From the NCBI GenBank assembly GCA_020543525.1, contig JAHYIO010000036.1, positions 620,001-684,000 on the forward strand: 64,000 nucleotides of DNA. The letters are read 5' to 3'. The notes below the pieces were generated by a model. The model saw nothing but the letters and a program-made list of their open reading frames with translations. It searched no databases and had not been told where the DNA came from. Positions 48,901 to 57,760 of the stretch are shown here, piece by piece (within the stretch, counting starts at the first letter, position 1; each line of letters begins with the position of its first letter). This stretch comes from Coriolopsis trogii. Lineage: Eukaryota; Basidiomycota; Agaricomycetes; Polyporales; Polyporaceae. A program made the position numbers and the translations under genes.

Positions 48901-51900
48901 GCGCCACTTAGGAGCATCAGGCAATCGCATGGCCTCCTTGTGGGATTGAGGAATACCAGCTTTTGACTGAGCAGCAGCGAGAAAAGCAAGGAAAGTCTCT
49001 GCCTCCCACTGATCTCCATCTGGATCTGTCCGAGCGTCGACATGAACCGGGTTCTCGTCACCGTAGATGTTGTCCTGAATCCTACTCGGGTGGGGAATGC
49101 CTGCTTTGTCACGACGAGGACGGTCACGAGCAATGCTAGGCTGATTATCTCCCACTGGTCTGTTACGACCACGACGGTGAGGAGGATGAGGAGCAGGAAC
49201 AGGCGGTGGTGTTGGAGGACGATCAGGGGCATTAGCCGGAGCAGGTGCTTCAGGCGCATCATCGTCTACAGAGTGATCAAGCGGTGGTGGGACATCAAGC
49301 GGAATGGGAAGGGGAATGTCCAGGATGTCGTTGGGATCGACCGAGTCAGAGTCGTCGTTCGAGGACTCATCCGACTGGTCATTCACAAACGGATTATCAC
49401 TGGGGGCGACAGGTTGATTGCCAGGAAGTTTTCGTGCAGGGAAAGACTCTTCATCGAATGTCACATCGCGGGACACGATGATAGAGCGGGTGGCCGGATT
49501 CCAAAAACGATACCCCTTGGAACCCTGCTCATACCCCACGAAGATCATCTCGACTGCCTTCTTGTCGAGCTTCCCTTCGCGCTTCGCCTTCTGCACATGC
49601 ACAAAGGCTTTGCACCCAAACACGCGGAAGTAGGAAACGTCCGGTATGGTGCCGTCCCACAACGTGATAGGGCATTGCCATTTGTGTCGTCGCATAGGTT
49701 GACGATTATAGATATGAACAGCTGCATCGATGGCAAGTTGCCAGAAACCGTGACTAAGTCCAGCCTGATGTAACATACACAAAGCCTTCTCGGTGATGGT
49801 ACGGTTCCAGCGTTCAGCACGTCCATTCTGTTGAGGTGAACCCGCAACTGTCTTCTGGTGCTCGATGCCATGCGAACGAAGAAGCTCGCTGAACTCGCTA
49901 GACGTGTATTCCCCCCCTCGATCAGAGCGGACTTTCTTGATCTTTTTACCGGTCTGAGTCTCAGCCCATGCCTTATAGTCGAGGAATGCTTTGATAGCAT
50001 CCGACTTGTGCTTAAGGTAATAGGCGCGAGCAAGACCAGAGTAATCGTCAATGAAACCGGCAAAATACTTCCATCCTCCAATAGCCTGAGTACGCATCGG
50101 TCCATCGAGATCTGTATGGATGAGCTCGAGAACTTCAGTCGCACGCTTCTCAGAAGGTGGAAAGGGGGCGCGAGTGGATTTGCCAAAGGCACATCCGTCA
50201 CATGGCTCTTCATCCGCAGGATCAACGGCATCAACTCCCTTGGTGTTCTTAGGAAGATGACGCAGCACGTCCTTGCCCGCATGACCAAAGCGACGATGCC
50301 AGGTCTTGAAGCGACGGACATTGAGGTGGACACGCTGACCATTACGGAGTTCGAGGAGCGTCCAGTACGTGTTGCTATTTGGGTTGTACCTCGCCTCAAG
50401 GATCTTTCGACCCATGATACGAATCGTCGAACCATGTTTGACAGCACCATCAGGTAGCTTGTCAAAGATACACATGCGACCTTCGCCTTGGAACAAGGAA
50501 TAACCATTGCGCTCGATGGAGCCCGTCGAGAAAAGACGACCTTCCACATGCGGGATATAGTAGACGTTGTTGAGGGTGACAGGGACGCTCTGATTATCAA
50601 TGTACGCGATCCCTTCAACCGTTCCCGATCCAAGCGCATGGATAACACTACTTTCACCTGATGCAGCCGTTCCGAAAGGAACAGTGGTCTCGAAAGGCTG
50701 GTAGGTGGAGAAGTCAGACATGTCGCCGGTGATATGTTGAGAGGCTCCTGAGTCCATAAGCCACATGGTCCACTTCGAGCTGTCCGAGGCCATAGCCTCA
50801 TCATAGAAAGAAGCAGCGATGTTCGAGGGACCCGAAAGTACGTTTACAGCTGATACAGACTCAGAGACGACATGCGCATGACTATGAGAAGTAGTGTCCT
50901 TGTTCTTCCCCTTGTCCTTGTCCTTATCCCTCTCCTTCTCCTTCTTCTTGCCCTTGGGACGCTTGTCTGGGTGCTTTTTGTAGCAGTTGGACTCGTGGTG
51001 AGAACTACCGCCACAGAAGGAGCAAGGACCCTTAGGCTTCGGCTTGGTCTGGGAGACCTTGTTGGCGGACTGTCCGTTCTTGCGCAATGACTCCTCGGCC
51101 AAGGTCTTCGACTGGATGTCGTCGAGGGTGACCTTGTCGATGTCCGTAATAGCCATTAGCGCAGAAACCATGGACTGGTAGGACTCGGGGACCTTCGACA
51201 GCAACAGGAGAGCCTGCATGGTCTCGCTGAGCTTGACGCCATTGCTATCGATGTCACGAAGGCGGTTGATGATCTTCATCATCTGGTCCTGGAGAGGCTT
51301 CGAATCGTTCATGCGAGGCTCTGCAACGAGCGACTCGAACATGCCCCAGACGTGAGCACTGTTGGGCGTGCCAAACTTCGTCTTGATGGCGGCCCAGGTC
51401 TCAGCGGCTGTCATGGTACGAGGAGCAGCACCACCTTGACCCAGAACCTTCGCATCGAGGACGTAGTGGAAGTTCGGTGAGACCCGCATATACATCATGC
51501 CGGGAGCCTGCCCATTGAGCTTCTGCCATGCCTCTATGGCGACTAGTTCCGCCGCAGTGGCGGTGGTACCGGCAGGAGAGGGCTCAGTCTTGGTGCCTTC
51601 GACAATCTCCCAACAGCCCATGAAGATGAAGTACCCCTTGAGCTTTGCAGCCCAGTCATTGTACTGGTTCGCCGAAGAAAGGATAGGGATCGAGTCGATC
51701 TTGACGTCTCCCATGATTGAAAGCAGGTACTGAGAAGAGTGGAGATAATCCTCGTCGTCGAAGTCTAGAGTGAAGGATATAGGCGCAACAGATGGAAGCG
51801 CAGTGACGAGAGGAGGAGGAAGAGTTTCGATTGGAGAGAGATGCGGAGATGCGACAAGAGGGGTGTCGTATGGGGTGTTAGAGGCGAGAGGAAGCGCTAC

Positions 51901-54475
51901 GACAAGTGGTGTGTCGTAGGGTGTATCGGATGCGACTGGAAGAGCTGTGTTGACTCCAGCAAGAAACTCCTCGTCTGCTTGGTAGGGAGAGATAGGTTGC
52001 CAAGCGAACGATGTGGGATCTTCCGGTAAAGCAACGTTGTTGTACCGATGAGGACAGGGGCTCACGGCACAATTGTACCAACCGTTGCTTTGAAGGTGGG
52101 CGTCGACTTGTTCGTCAGAGTCCCAAACGTGTGGAAGATCCTCGCAGGATTCCTCGTTGCCTGAGCTGTCAGAGGATGCTTCTGTCGAAGTATCAACGAT
52201 GTCCTCGACTTCAGACTCAGAGGAATGAGGAGATGCTGGAAGAGTCGGCTCCAAAACGGTGGTTCAAGGTATACGCGATGATTGACGTGCCACGTGCGAG
52301 GAAGGTGGACAGGGGCACCTTTTGAGGTGAACCAGAGAGCCAGTAAGCCGAAATTACCGACAATCCGGGTAGAAGTCGCCAACTGTGCCCAAGAAACGCT
52401 ATAGTAACTACCGAGGCAAAAAGGTATCGTAAGGAGGGTCCGAACGGTTGTCCTCCGGTCCAAAGGTGCTAACCACCCCGGGTACAACAGCTGGCGGGCG
52501 CAAGTGCGTGGCCTGGCTGAGGGATGCCTGAATCACCCAGGTGCCTCGAGAGCACAACAGGTGTTACAACAATAGTAGACTAGAGACTGACTACGAAGCG
52601 CTCAGGGCTGCGTCACGAGCGCAGAAATGTCCCCCTGGCAGCAGTGTCGGCGGGCACAGTCAAGAGAGTAGGAAAGTGGGATGCACGGGCAGAGAGTCGA
52701 CGTACAAAGAGTTGCGCGCAGAGGTGTCGACAGAGAAGCAACCGATTAGAGCGCAGGGCTCATAACCTGATGAACTCTGAACCTGGAAGGCTTGGAGCGA
52801 CCTGTAAGTCACACAAAGAGAGATCTTCAGTCAGTGAGCGAACGACTACTGTACCATTTCAAACAGTTCGGCCAGTCACGCGTCACAAGGCCTCATTTCT
52901 GGACGAAATTGGGCTCTTGTCACCGGTCACAGGGGGTATCTGCCCAATGCGCACACGGGCGCTTATTCAATTGCTAAGCGAGCCCACCATGTACACTCGA
53001 GCCGTCCCAATCATACATGTTGGATATGAGCAAAAAATTGCTGGAGACATACCTTATGGCTAATATCAGTCCCAACAGCTAAATTGAGCTAGCTTATGAC
53101 TAGGTAAGGCAACAAAATTGACGGATCTGCAGGTTCGTCACAGTGCCTAAGCCTGTGCTGACGAATTGTACAATGAAATGTCCATGTCACACGTCACAGC
53201 CAGTGCCGAACTGTTTGAAATGGTACAGTATATTGCATAGTTTAGTACCTGTAAGTCACACAAAGAGAGACTACAAGTACTAGTAAGTAAAGTGTAGTAG
53301 AGCATAAGTAATGAGTGAGACTTACTCTTCAGTCAGTGAGCGAACGACTGAAGAGCAGAGGGGCAAACAGACTGCCTTATATACTGGAGAGAGGAGTGCA
53401 TGAGTAAGCGAATGAAGCAGTCACATGTTAACCATAGAGCGATGAGTAAGAGTCCGTAGTCGGCGTATGAGTAAGAGCCAAGAGTATTCTGAGTAAGACA
53501 TAAGGTCTAGAATGTTCCGGTGCATTGTAGAACGCACAGGAAGACAAGGGAACCATATGGTCATAGGAATGTACAGTAGTTTCGTAGAGAAAACCGTATA
53601 TGGTAAGTAGAAACACAGCCTATAGTAAGCGCTATCTAAACATAAGTAAACATGACCATACAAAGGTTGTGTGCACAACTCCGGACCGGTAGAGCCGTAA
53701 ATCCGGAATGTCAACAACGTATACAGTAAGCAACGCTAGATCTTTACCATCACACCTCCTGATATGCCGATGGACATTTGACAAAACGAGAGCTGAGTGT
53801 TCCGTCAGCGGGAGTAGACGGACAGCAGGTGGGGAAAATTATGCTTACCGCAATGATGATAGACGGAAGGATGGCAGAATTACCGAGGATGTATATCCTC
53901 CACCCAAAGAAGCCCTGGACCACAGCGGAGATTACAGAGGTCATGATTACGATGCTGAACCAAGTGTTCTTGAAGCTCGTCAAGATTTCGACTTGACCGT
54001 AGCCATAGACATAGTTGTCAAACGTAAACTCGGTAAAGAGCCCCATTTGAACCCATTCGAATATAAAAAGACCATAAACTGGGCTTACATCAGTATTCAA
54101 GCCGGGTTGATCAACATGAAATGCAAACCTAGACACTTTGTTCCAATAGGATCGCGTCTGAACCACGTGTAGTAAAGGTCTAGGAAACGTGTACATCGTC
54201 GATCTCCATCTACCGTCTAGGAGATATGATCACTCACAGACTTGAGTACTGAGAACGCCTTGCAAGCACCAGGAGAACAGCATACCAAGTAGCTAAAGAA
54301 CATGCATGAAGTAGGTCAGCCTACAAAAGCAAAACGATACGTAGACATAGCGAGAAACGCACCTGAGGTCCGGCACTAAATTGGTATTGTCATTAGCGTA
54401 TTTGATCGAATTGTATTATAGTCATCAAGCTCACAGGAGGTTCAAAGGGACTGCTTCGGTAGGGGAGGTGGGCAT
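45969..54475 (-). CDS. DUF6534-family membrane protein with a retrotransposon in one intron
   Basis: The exons read coherently on the minus strand. Start at 54475: MPTSPTEAVPLNLL, AGPQ, then LLGMLFSWCLQGVLSTQVYL, FRRDPIGTKCL, VYGLFIFEWVQMGLFTEFT, WFSIVIMTSVISAVVQGFFG, WRIYILGNSAILPSIIIA, LSFCQMSIGISGGVM (ending 53748). A 6,944-nt intron (53747-46804) follows, then LHVIDPSVAEASNATPVLS (46803-46747), TWLACATLVDVMIAVSMSVL, LLRARSGLKDTNDKINRLVR, FAVETGTVT and KLYSNTLIASLNNR, with a polar tail to TAG at 45971-45969. This is the complete DUF6534 layout of about seven spans. Removing the retrotransposon and one target copy leaves a 54-nt intron, gtaaag...ccctcag, with a branch-like ctaat, the normal size here. 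Splice sites and frame remain intact, so the gene may still be expressed. Family function unknown. Confidence 0.8.
46827..46831 (+). repeat. Target site duplication (left), ACGTA
   Basis: ACGTA directly abuts the left LTR and is repeated exactly at 53717-53721 after the right LTR. Five bases is the usual duplication for Ty1/copia integrases. Confidence 0.95.
46832..47398 (-). repeat. 3' LTR (567 bp)
   Basis: Bounded by TG...CA (tgatgaactc ... tgtcaaca on the plus strand). A TATATAAGG box lies at 47065-47057 on the minus strand. Two words, 'cctgtaagtcacacaaag' and 'cttcagtcagtgagcgaacg', each occur twice inside the LTR, so part of it is an internal duplication. Confidence 0.95.
47399..47408 (-). 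other. Polypurine tract
   Basis: On the minus strand cgaGTGGGAG directly precedes the 3' LTR start TGTTGACA, the position of the plus-strand primer. The 10-nt tract is separated from the stop codon by only one or two bases. Confidence 0.75.
47410..52254 (-). CDS. Copia gag-pol polyprotein (1,614 aa), uninterrupted
   Basis: Rough residue positions: an N-terminal acidic, Ser-rich extension (1-180) containing the repeat DTPYDTPLV twice; gag-like region from MGDVKIDSIPILSSANQYND (181); CCHC knuckle CSFCGGSSHHESNC (about 410); Lys/Asp-rich linker; protease WLMDSGASQH (about 500); integrase HHCC zinc site (about 655-700) and catalytic core with TDLDGP (about 715), DDYSG and QQNGRAERWNR (about 812); a Pro-rich spacer; reverse transcriptase with MDVKTAFLNGDLEEEIYMEQ and YVDDLLL (about 1296); RNase H with SLSSTEAEY (about 1503), ending EIGLVSVAS. 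No stop or frameshift interrupts it. The product builds virus-like particles, copies the RNA and integrates the cDNA. Gag and pol share one frame, as usual for copia. Confidence 0.97.
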   Translation of the reverse strand: MEPTLPASPHSSESEVEDIVDTSTEASSDSSGNEESCEDLPHVWDSDEQVDAHLQSNGWYNCAVSPCPHRYNNVALPEDPTSFAWQPISPYQADEEFLAGVNTALPVASDTPYDTPLVVALPLASNTPYDTPLVASPHLSPIETLPPPLVTALPSVAPISFTLDFDDEDYLHSSQYLLSIMGDVKIDSIPILSSANQYNDWAAKLKGYFIFMGCWEIVEGTKTEPSPAGTTATAAELVAIEAWQKLNGQAPGMMYMRVSPNFHYVLDAKVLGQGGAAPRTMTAAETWAAIKTKFGTPNSAHVWGMFESLVAEPRMNDSKPLQDQMMKIINRLRDIDSNGVKLSETMQALLLLSKVPESYQSMVSALMAITDIDKVTLDDIQSKTLAEESLRKNGQSANKVSQTKPKPKGPCSFCGGSSHHESNCYKKHPDKRPKGKKKEKERDKDKDKGKNKDTTSHSHAHVVSESVSAVNVLSGPSNIAASFYDEAMASDSSKWTMWLMDSGASQHITGDMSDFSTYQPFETTVPFGTAASGESSVIHALGSGTVEGIAYIDNQSVPVTLNNVYYIPHVEGRLFSTGSIERNGYSLFQGEGRMCIFDKLPDGAVKHGSTIRIMGRKILEARYNPNSNTYWTLLELRNGQRVHLNVRRFKTWHRRFGHAGKDVLRHLPKNTKGVDAVDPADEEPCDGCAFGKSTRAPFPPSEKRATEVLELIHTDLDGPMRTQAIGGWKYFAGFIDDYSGLARAYYLKHKSDAIKAFLDYKAWAETQTGKKIKKVRSDRGGEYTSSEFSELLRSHGIEHQKTVAGSPQQNGRAERWNRTITEKALCMLHQAGLSHGFWQLAIDAAVHIYNRQPMRRHKWQCPITLWDGTIPDVSYFRVFGCKAFVHVQKAKREGKLDKKAVEMIFVGYEQGSKGYRFWNPATRSIIVSRDVTFDEESFPARKLPGNQPVAPSDNPFVNDQSDESSNDDSDSVDPNDILDIPLPIPLDVPPPLDHSVDDDAPEAPAPANAPDRPPTPPPVPAPHPPHRRGRNRPVGDNQPSIARDRPRRDKAGIPHPSRIQDNIYGDENPVHVDARTDPDGDQWEAETFLAFLAAAQSKAGIPQSHKEAMRLPDAPKWREAEKSEYDSLIENRTWVLVPRPKGRHVVSNRWVYDIKHDGRYKARLVARGFTQVWGEDYHETFSPVARFESIRYLLAHAALEDWDIESMDVKTAFLNGDLEEEIYMEQPEGWVVPGKEDHVCLLKKAIYGLKQASRQWNAKIHQSLLDLGFQRTYSDAGIYVYRRQGGEHVTIVVLYVDDLLLIGDQSSHIKHVKRSLSKQYKMTDLGPVKRFLGLRITRDRSTRTLDIDQEEYIQSVLERFQMADCKPSRTPLPAGAVLVKTDQPASDSFRQRYQSLIGSLLYAMLRTRPDIAFAVTRLSKYNANPSEAHMNYAKYVLRYLQGTKAYRLRYKGASNDGLISYSDSDWAEDRDDRHSTSGFVFLMAGGAVSWASRRQPTISLSSTEAEYKAASDTCRQLAWLRTFGNELGDDVTDPTPLCLDNQGSIFLSVNPVIDRRTKHIEIRYHFIREQVEMGSVEIYYVASEDQLADPLTKNVPYSNQAKFVEEIGLVSVAS
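52751..52767 (-). other. Primer-binding site matching initiator tRNA-Met anticodon arm
   Basis: Immediately after the 5' LTR the minus strand reads GGTTATGAGCCCTGCGC. Its complement GCGCAGGGCTCATAACC contains the CTCATAA anticodon loop and matches the anticodon arm of the yeast-type initiator tRNA-Met as I remember it, not the tRNA 3' end. That is the arrangement known for Drosophila copia, where a 5' half-tRNA primes. Confidence 0.7.
52849..53228. mobile_element. 380-bp MITE with 24-bp perfect terminal inverted repeats and TA target duplication
   Basis: Starts CTGTACCATTTCAAACAG and ends with the exact reverse complement; the inverted repeat is perfect for 24 bases (52849-52872 against 53228-53205) and continues imperfectly. 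It is flanked by TA on both sides (52847-52848 and 53229-53230), whereas the empty site in the other LTR has a single TA. No open frame longer than chance is inside. The TA duplication places it with Tc1/mariner-mobilised (Stowaway-like) elements. Confidence 0.95.
53375..53383 (-). promoter_or_regulatory. TATA box of the retrotransposon 5' LTR
   Basis: TATATAAGG on the minus strand. The MITE begins about 150 bp downstream of it, between the likely transcription start and the primer-binding site. Confidence 0.6.
53717..53721 (+). repeat. Target site duplication (right), ACGTA
   Basis: Exact copy of 46827-46831, abutting the outer end of the right LTR. Confidence 0.95.
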
Positions 54476-55478
54476 GTTGCAGGCTGGCGATACAACTGCG
54501 CAAAGAGTGGGATTTATACTGTGATTGTCGAAGTTGACTTAACCTGTATCTCAAACAGATTAGACATAAAAGCAGATATCAATACATCGATAGCATGTTC
54601 GTTTTGGTGATGGACAGATCACCGCGAACCTGCGGAATAACCTGCCATGCTGGCATATCAAACTTTGGCAGACGTAACCATCCGAATCGGACACACATTG
54701 GGGCCTCAACGGAAGATAAAAAATGGCTCTGTTGTTCTGCTGTTCTGTTCGACCTCGTGTCTGAACCCCCTTCTATTGGATGATTGGAGCCGAGGGCCGA
54801 AACTCTTGAGCGAGCCGGGGCCTGAAGAAGGTCTAGGACGGTCGGGTGCTACTCGACTGAACTGCGATTCCGTAGATAACCAGATCAGAATGACAGTGAC
54901 ACCGTAGAAAGGTCGGAGAACTGGAACACCTTCTGTGCACGCAAACTCCGTGTGGGAGGGCCGGTCCGGCGCGGCTGTCAGAACAGAGCGCTGGCGTGCT
55001 GCTCCTTGCACATTCTCCGAGAGCCCGATGGGTGAGTGCAGTGCCGTTCAATCAGACAGCTTTCTTTCATGACTCTTGACGTATGACCCCTGCCCATGGT
55101 GGCTTATCCATCAGGTTTGCTGACACCTGCACGGGGATCTTTGCCTGTGCGTCTTGATCAACGAGGGTCCGGTGGTGGTCGGAACAAATGGAATCGACAG
55201 CAACACATCGATTCCGAAGCAGAACTCGGGATGTCTTGTCGCAGCTTGTCCCTCACGGCCTCACCGGCCAACGTACATATATATTTATTGATCAGACAGG
55301 TACATATCACTGACATCTTCTCTTCGTGTGGCCGTCGGAAGCTCCGACATTTGTCACATGCATACAGGCAGTTCTGTTCAGATCCTTCTTACACGAAACG
55401 AGAATTTCATTATATCACAAGGTAACGAAGAGACAGTACCGAAATTATGTATAAACATTGACGGAAGAACTGCATTGC
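54476..55478. promoter_or_regulatory. Divergent region between DUF6534 and reductase genes
   Basis: About 1 kb between divergent start codons. The open frames at 54595-54907 and 55096-55425 show no family motif. No adenylation or carrier-domain sequence is recognisable upstream of the reductase. Confidence 0.35.
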
Positions 55479-57067
55479 ATGGGGATCCCTAGCCTGCTTG
55501 CCACTATGGTCAACACAATTGGAACCTTCTCGAGTTCCTCGTCCAATACCCCCGCTGCTTTGCTCGACTTCGCCGAGCAATTCTGTGGCAACTTTCCTGC
55601 ACGTTCTTCGTTGCTGCATGCTCGATCTCATGAGAAGGAGGTCGTTCTTGTCACAGGAACTACAGGCAACTTTGGTACAGACCTTCTCGAGAATCTCCTA
55701 TACAACGACTCAGTCGCCATGGTCTATGCCATCAATCGCCGAGGAACGCACACCATGGAAAGACAGCGGAACTCCTTTCTCAGCAGGGGGTACGATGAAA
55801 CAATTCTCGACTCATCGAAGTTCAAAATGATTGAAGGAGACTTCGACGAGCTAGGCCTTGGTATCGAGCCTCAGTTGCTCAACGAGGTCAGTCATCTTTG
55901 TTCCGCTTCTACAGCTCGCATAAAGAGATGATACTAACAGTCTTCAACCGCAGGTTCAAAACTCGATTACTTGGATAATACACAATGGTAAGACCGACCT
56001 TGATTTCTATCCCATCATCGGTTGATCGGAGTACATGAACAAATGAACAATAGCATGGCATGTTAACTTTAATATGCCCGCTCCTGCATTCGGGGACAAC
56101 CTCCACGCTCTCCGTCGTCTCATTGACATTGCCTTGAGTTCACCTTTCTCTGAGCCACCTAAGGTTCAGTACGTCAGTTCTATCACAGTGTTTCAGAGTA
56201 AGTGACGAAAAATCTGTTTTTGCCATTGTCCTAACGAGTCTGGTGACAGATTACGACGCTCGACCTCCGATTGAGGAGGAACCAATGCCCGCATCCTCGG
56301 CGCTTGGATCAGGCTACGGGGAGTCCAAGTGGGCTGGAGAGCATATGCTGCTTAGGGCAAACGAGCAGACGGGGCTTCCAGTTCAGATAGTACGACTTGC
56401 GCAGATATGTGGTAACCAGAACGGATACTGGAATACCGAGGAGTGGTTTCCATGCATAGTCAAATCCTCTTGCCTCACTCGCTGTCTCCCGGATATCGAT
56501 GGGGTGAGTGTTCCCAAGCTCATGTCTGAGCACTGTGCTAATTCTCTACGACAGGATGCTGCCTTTGTACCGAATGAATCTGCGGCAAGGGCCCTAATCG
56601 ACATGCACACCTCGGAGGAGCGCATATTGCACCTGGCACACCCACGTCCAGCAAGACTTAGAGCCCTCTTCGAATCTATATCCGAGCATCTGGACGTACC
56701 CCTTGTCTCTTATGACAAGTGGCTGCAAACGCTTGTCGAAAGTGGAAAAAATCTTGCAGCCGGTACGTAGAGCTATCGTGTATATTGATCGCTGTACATT
56801 ACTCACCACACGACGGACACCTCAGACCTATCCAAGGAAGAGTACGTTAGGACCGCTCGCCGCAACCCGGCGCTGGTTCTCTTGGGGTACTTCTGTGCCC
56901 GTAGGTTCAATCAGGAGAACGAGATGGTGCCTTTCGTTAGGTTGTCGACAGAGAAGGCCCGCCGTGCAAGTGTCACCCTTGAACATCTTCCCGAACTGGA
57001 CAAGGACATGCCGGAGAAGTGGCTGGCAGCATGGCGCGCTTGTGGATTTTTGGACGATGCAATCTAG
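55479..57067 (+). CDS. Stand-alone thioester reductase-type domain protein
   Basis: Starts MGIPSLLATMVNTIGTFSSS; this first segment aligns with the end of the carrier domain of the NRPS-like gene (SPTIASLSSAVHTAVTS), then LLDFAEQFCGNFPARSS and the Rossmann motif VVLVTGTTGNFGTDLLENLL. Later come HNAWHVNFNMP (across an intron), VQYVSSITVF, GSGYGESKWAGEHML (Y-x-x-x-K), QIVRLAQICGNQNGYWN and the C-terminal PELDKDMPEKWLAAWR-ACGF. About 450 residues in six or so exons with typical introns. It equals the C-terminal third of an A-T-R enzyme and lacks the A and T domains. It may be a truncated duplicate or a working free reductase acting on thioesters of the neighbouring PKS, which starts 694 bp downstream on the same strand. 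Confidence 0.85.
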
Positions 57068-57760
57068 ATGTAGCTCCAGTCTAGCCATGGAATAGATAAC
57101 AGCGCTCAAGAATAATTGACTTGAGATAATCACCAATTTAGGTGGGAAGTGTACACCAATATCGCACATTTTCTCACTAAGACGTTCTTCGTTCTACTCT
57201 CTGATGTTCTGCAAGCGGTGAGCTGGCGGACTCAGAAGTCTTCCCCGGTGTGCATCGGAGTCACAAAGAAGCTGAGCGGAGACGCTGTTACTCGGCAATG
57301 CGGTGAACCTGAGCGCCAATATCTGAGCACCGACATGCATGCACCGAGGTTGAACCGAAACTAGTCGTTCTCTGCACTTGCAGGGACACTTCGACCAAGG
57401 CTGAGTGGTAAGTGTGCCAGCGCCGCTATCCATATGTCATAAGCTTGTGACTCACGTCTCCTCAGCTAGAATGCCTGAAGCAGGTTCAAGAGTTTGATGA
57501 AGAGGACTCGGACCGTTGGAAGTTATGCCATAGGTAAGTTACGCAGTCGCTTCGCCGTGATCGGTGAGTATGTGGATATGCCAGGATTGCGTCCGAGTAT
57601 GCCGTAGGGCTATTCACGGTCCCACTGTCAGATGACACGTCGATAGATGGACATCTGCGTTGAGATTCTCGGCCGTCAGTGCGGTAGTTCTTGGTTCATA
57701 AGGGTAGCCATATTCTCCTGCCTATTTGTGTGTTCCGTGCTACTTGACCACCAGTCGACT
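57068..57760. promoter_or_regulatory. Intergenic region before the PKS
   Basis: No recognised coding sequence. It should hold the reductase 3' end and the PKS promoter. No clear TATA box identified. Confidence 0.35.

Larger units (their letters stand above)
46832..53716 (-). mobile_element. Full-length Ty1/copia LTR retrotransposon
   Basis: A 6,885-bp element in minus orientation: 5' LTR (53716-52768), primer-binding site, one long gag-pol frame, polypurine tract and 3' LTR (47398-46832), framed by ACGTA duplications. The two LTRs are the same length (567 bp) once a later MITE insertion is subtracted and look identical by eye, so insertion is recent and the element may be active. Protease, integrase, reverse transcriptase and RNase H follow the copia order. 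It sits in the intron of a DUF6534 gene in the same transcriptional direction. Confidence 0.97.
52768..53716 (-). repeat. 5' LTR interrupted by a MITE
   Basis: 949 bp between tgatgaactc and tgtcaaca. Removing 52849-53228 plus one TA gives 567 bp, the exact length of the 3' LTR. Because the MITE is present in only one LTR, it arrived after the retrotransposon had integrated. Confidence 0.95.

Noticed and set aside
48612..50804. Large overlapping frames (216, 243, 419 codons) inside the copia element
   Set aside because: They overlap the uninterrupted 1,614-residue gag-pol frame in other phases and contain no domain signature.
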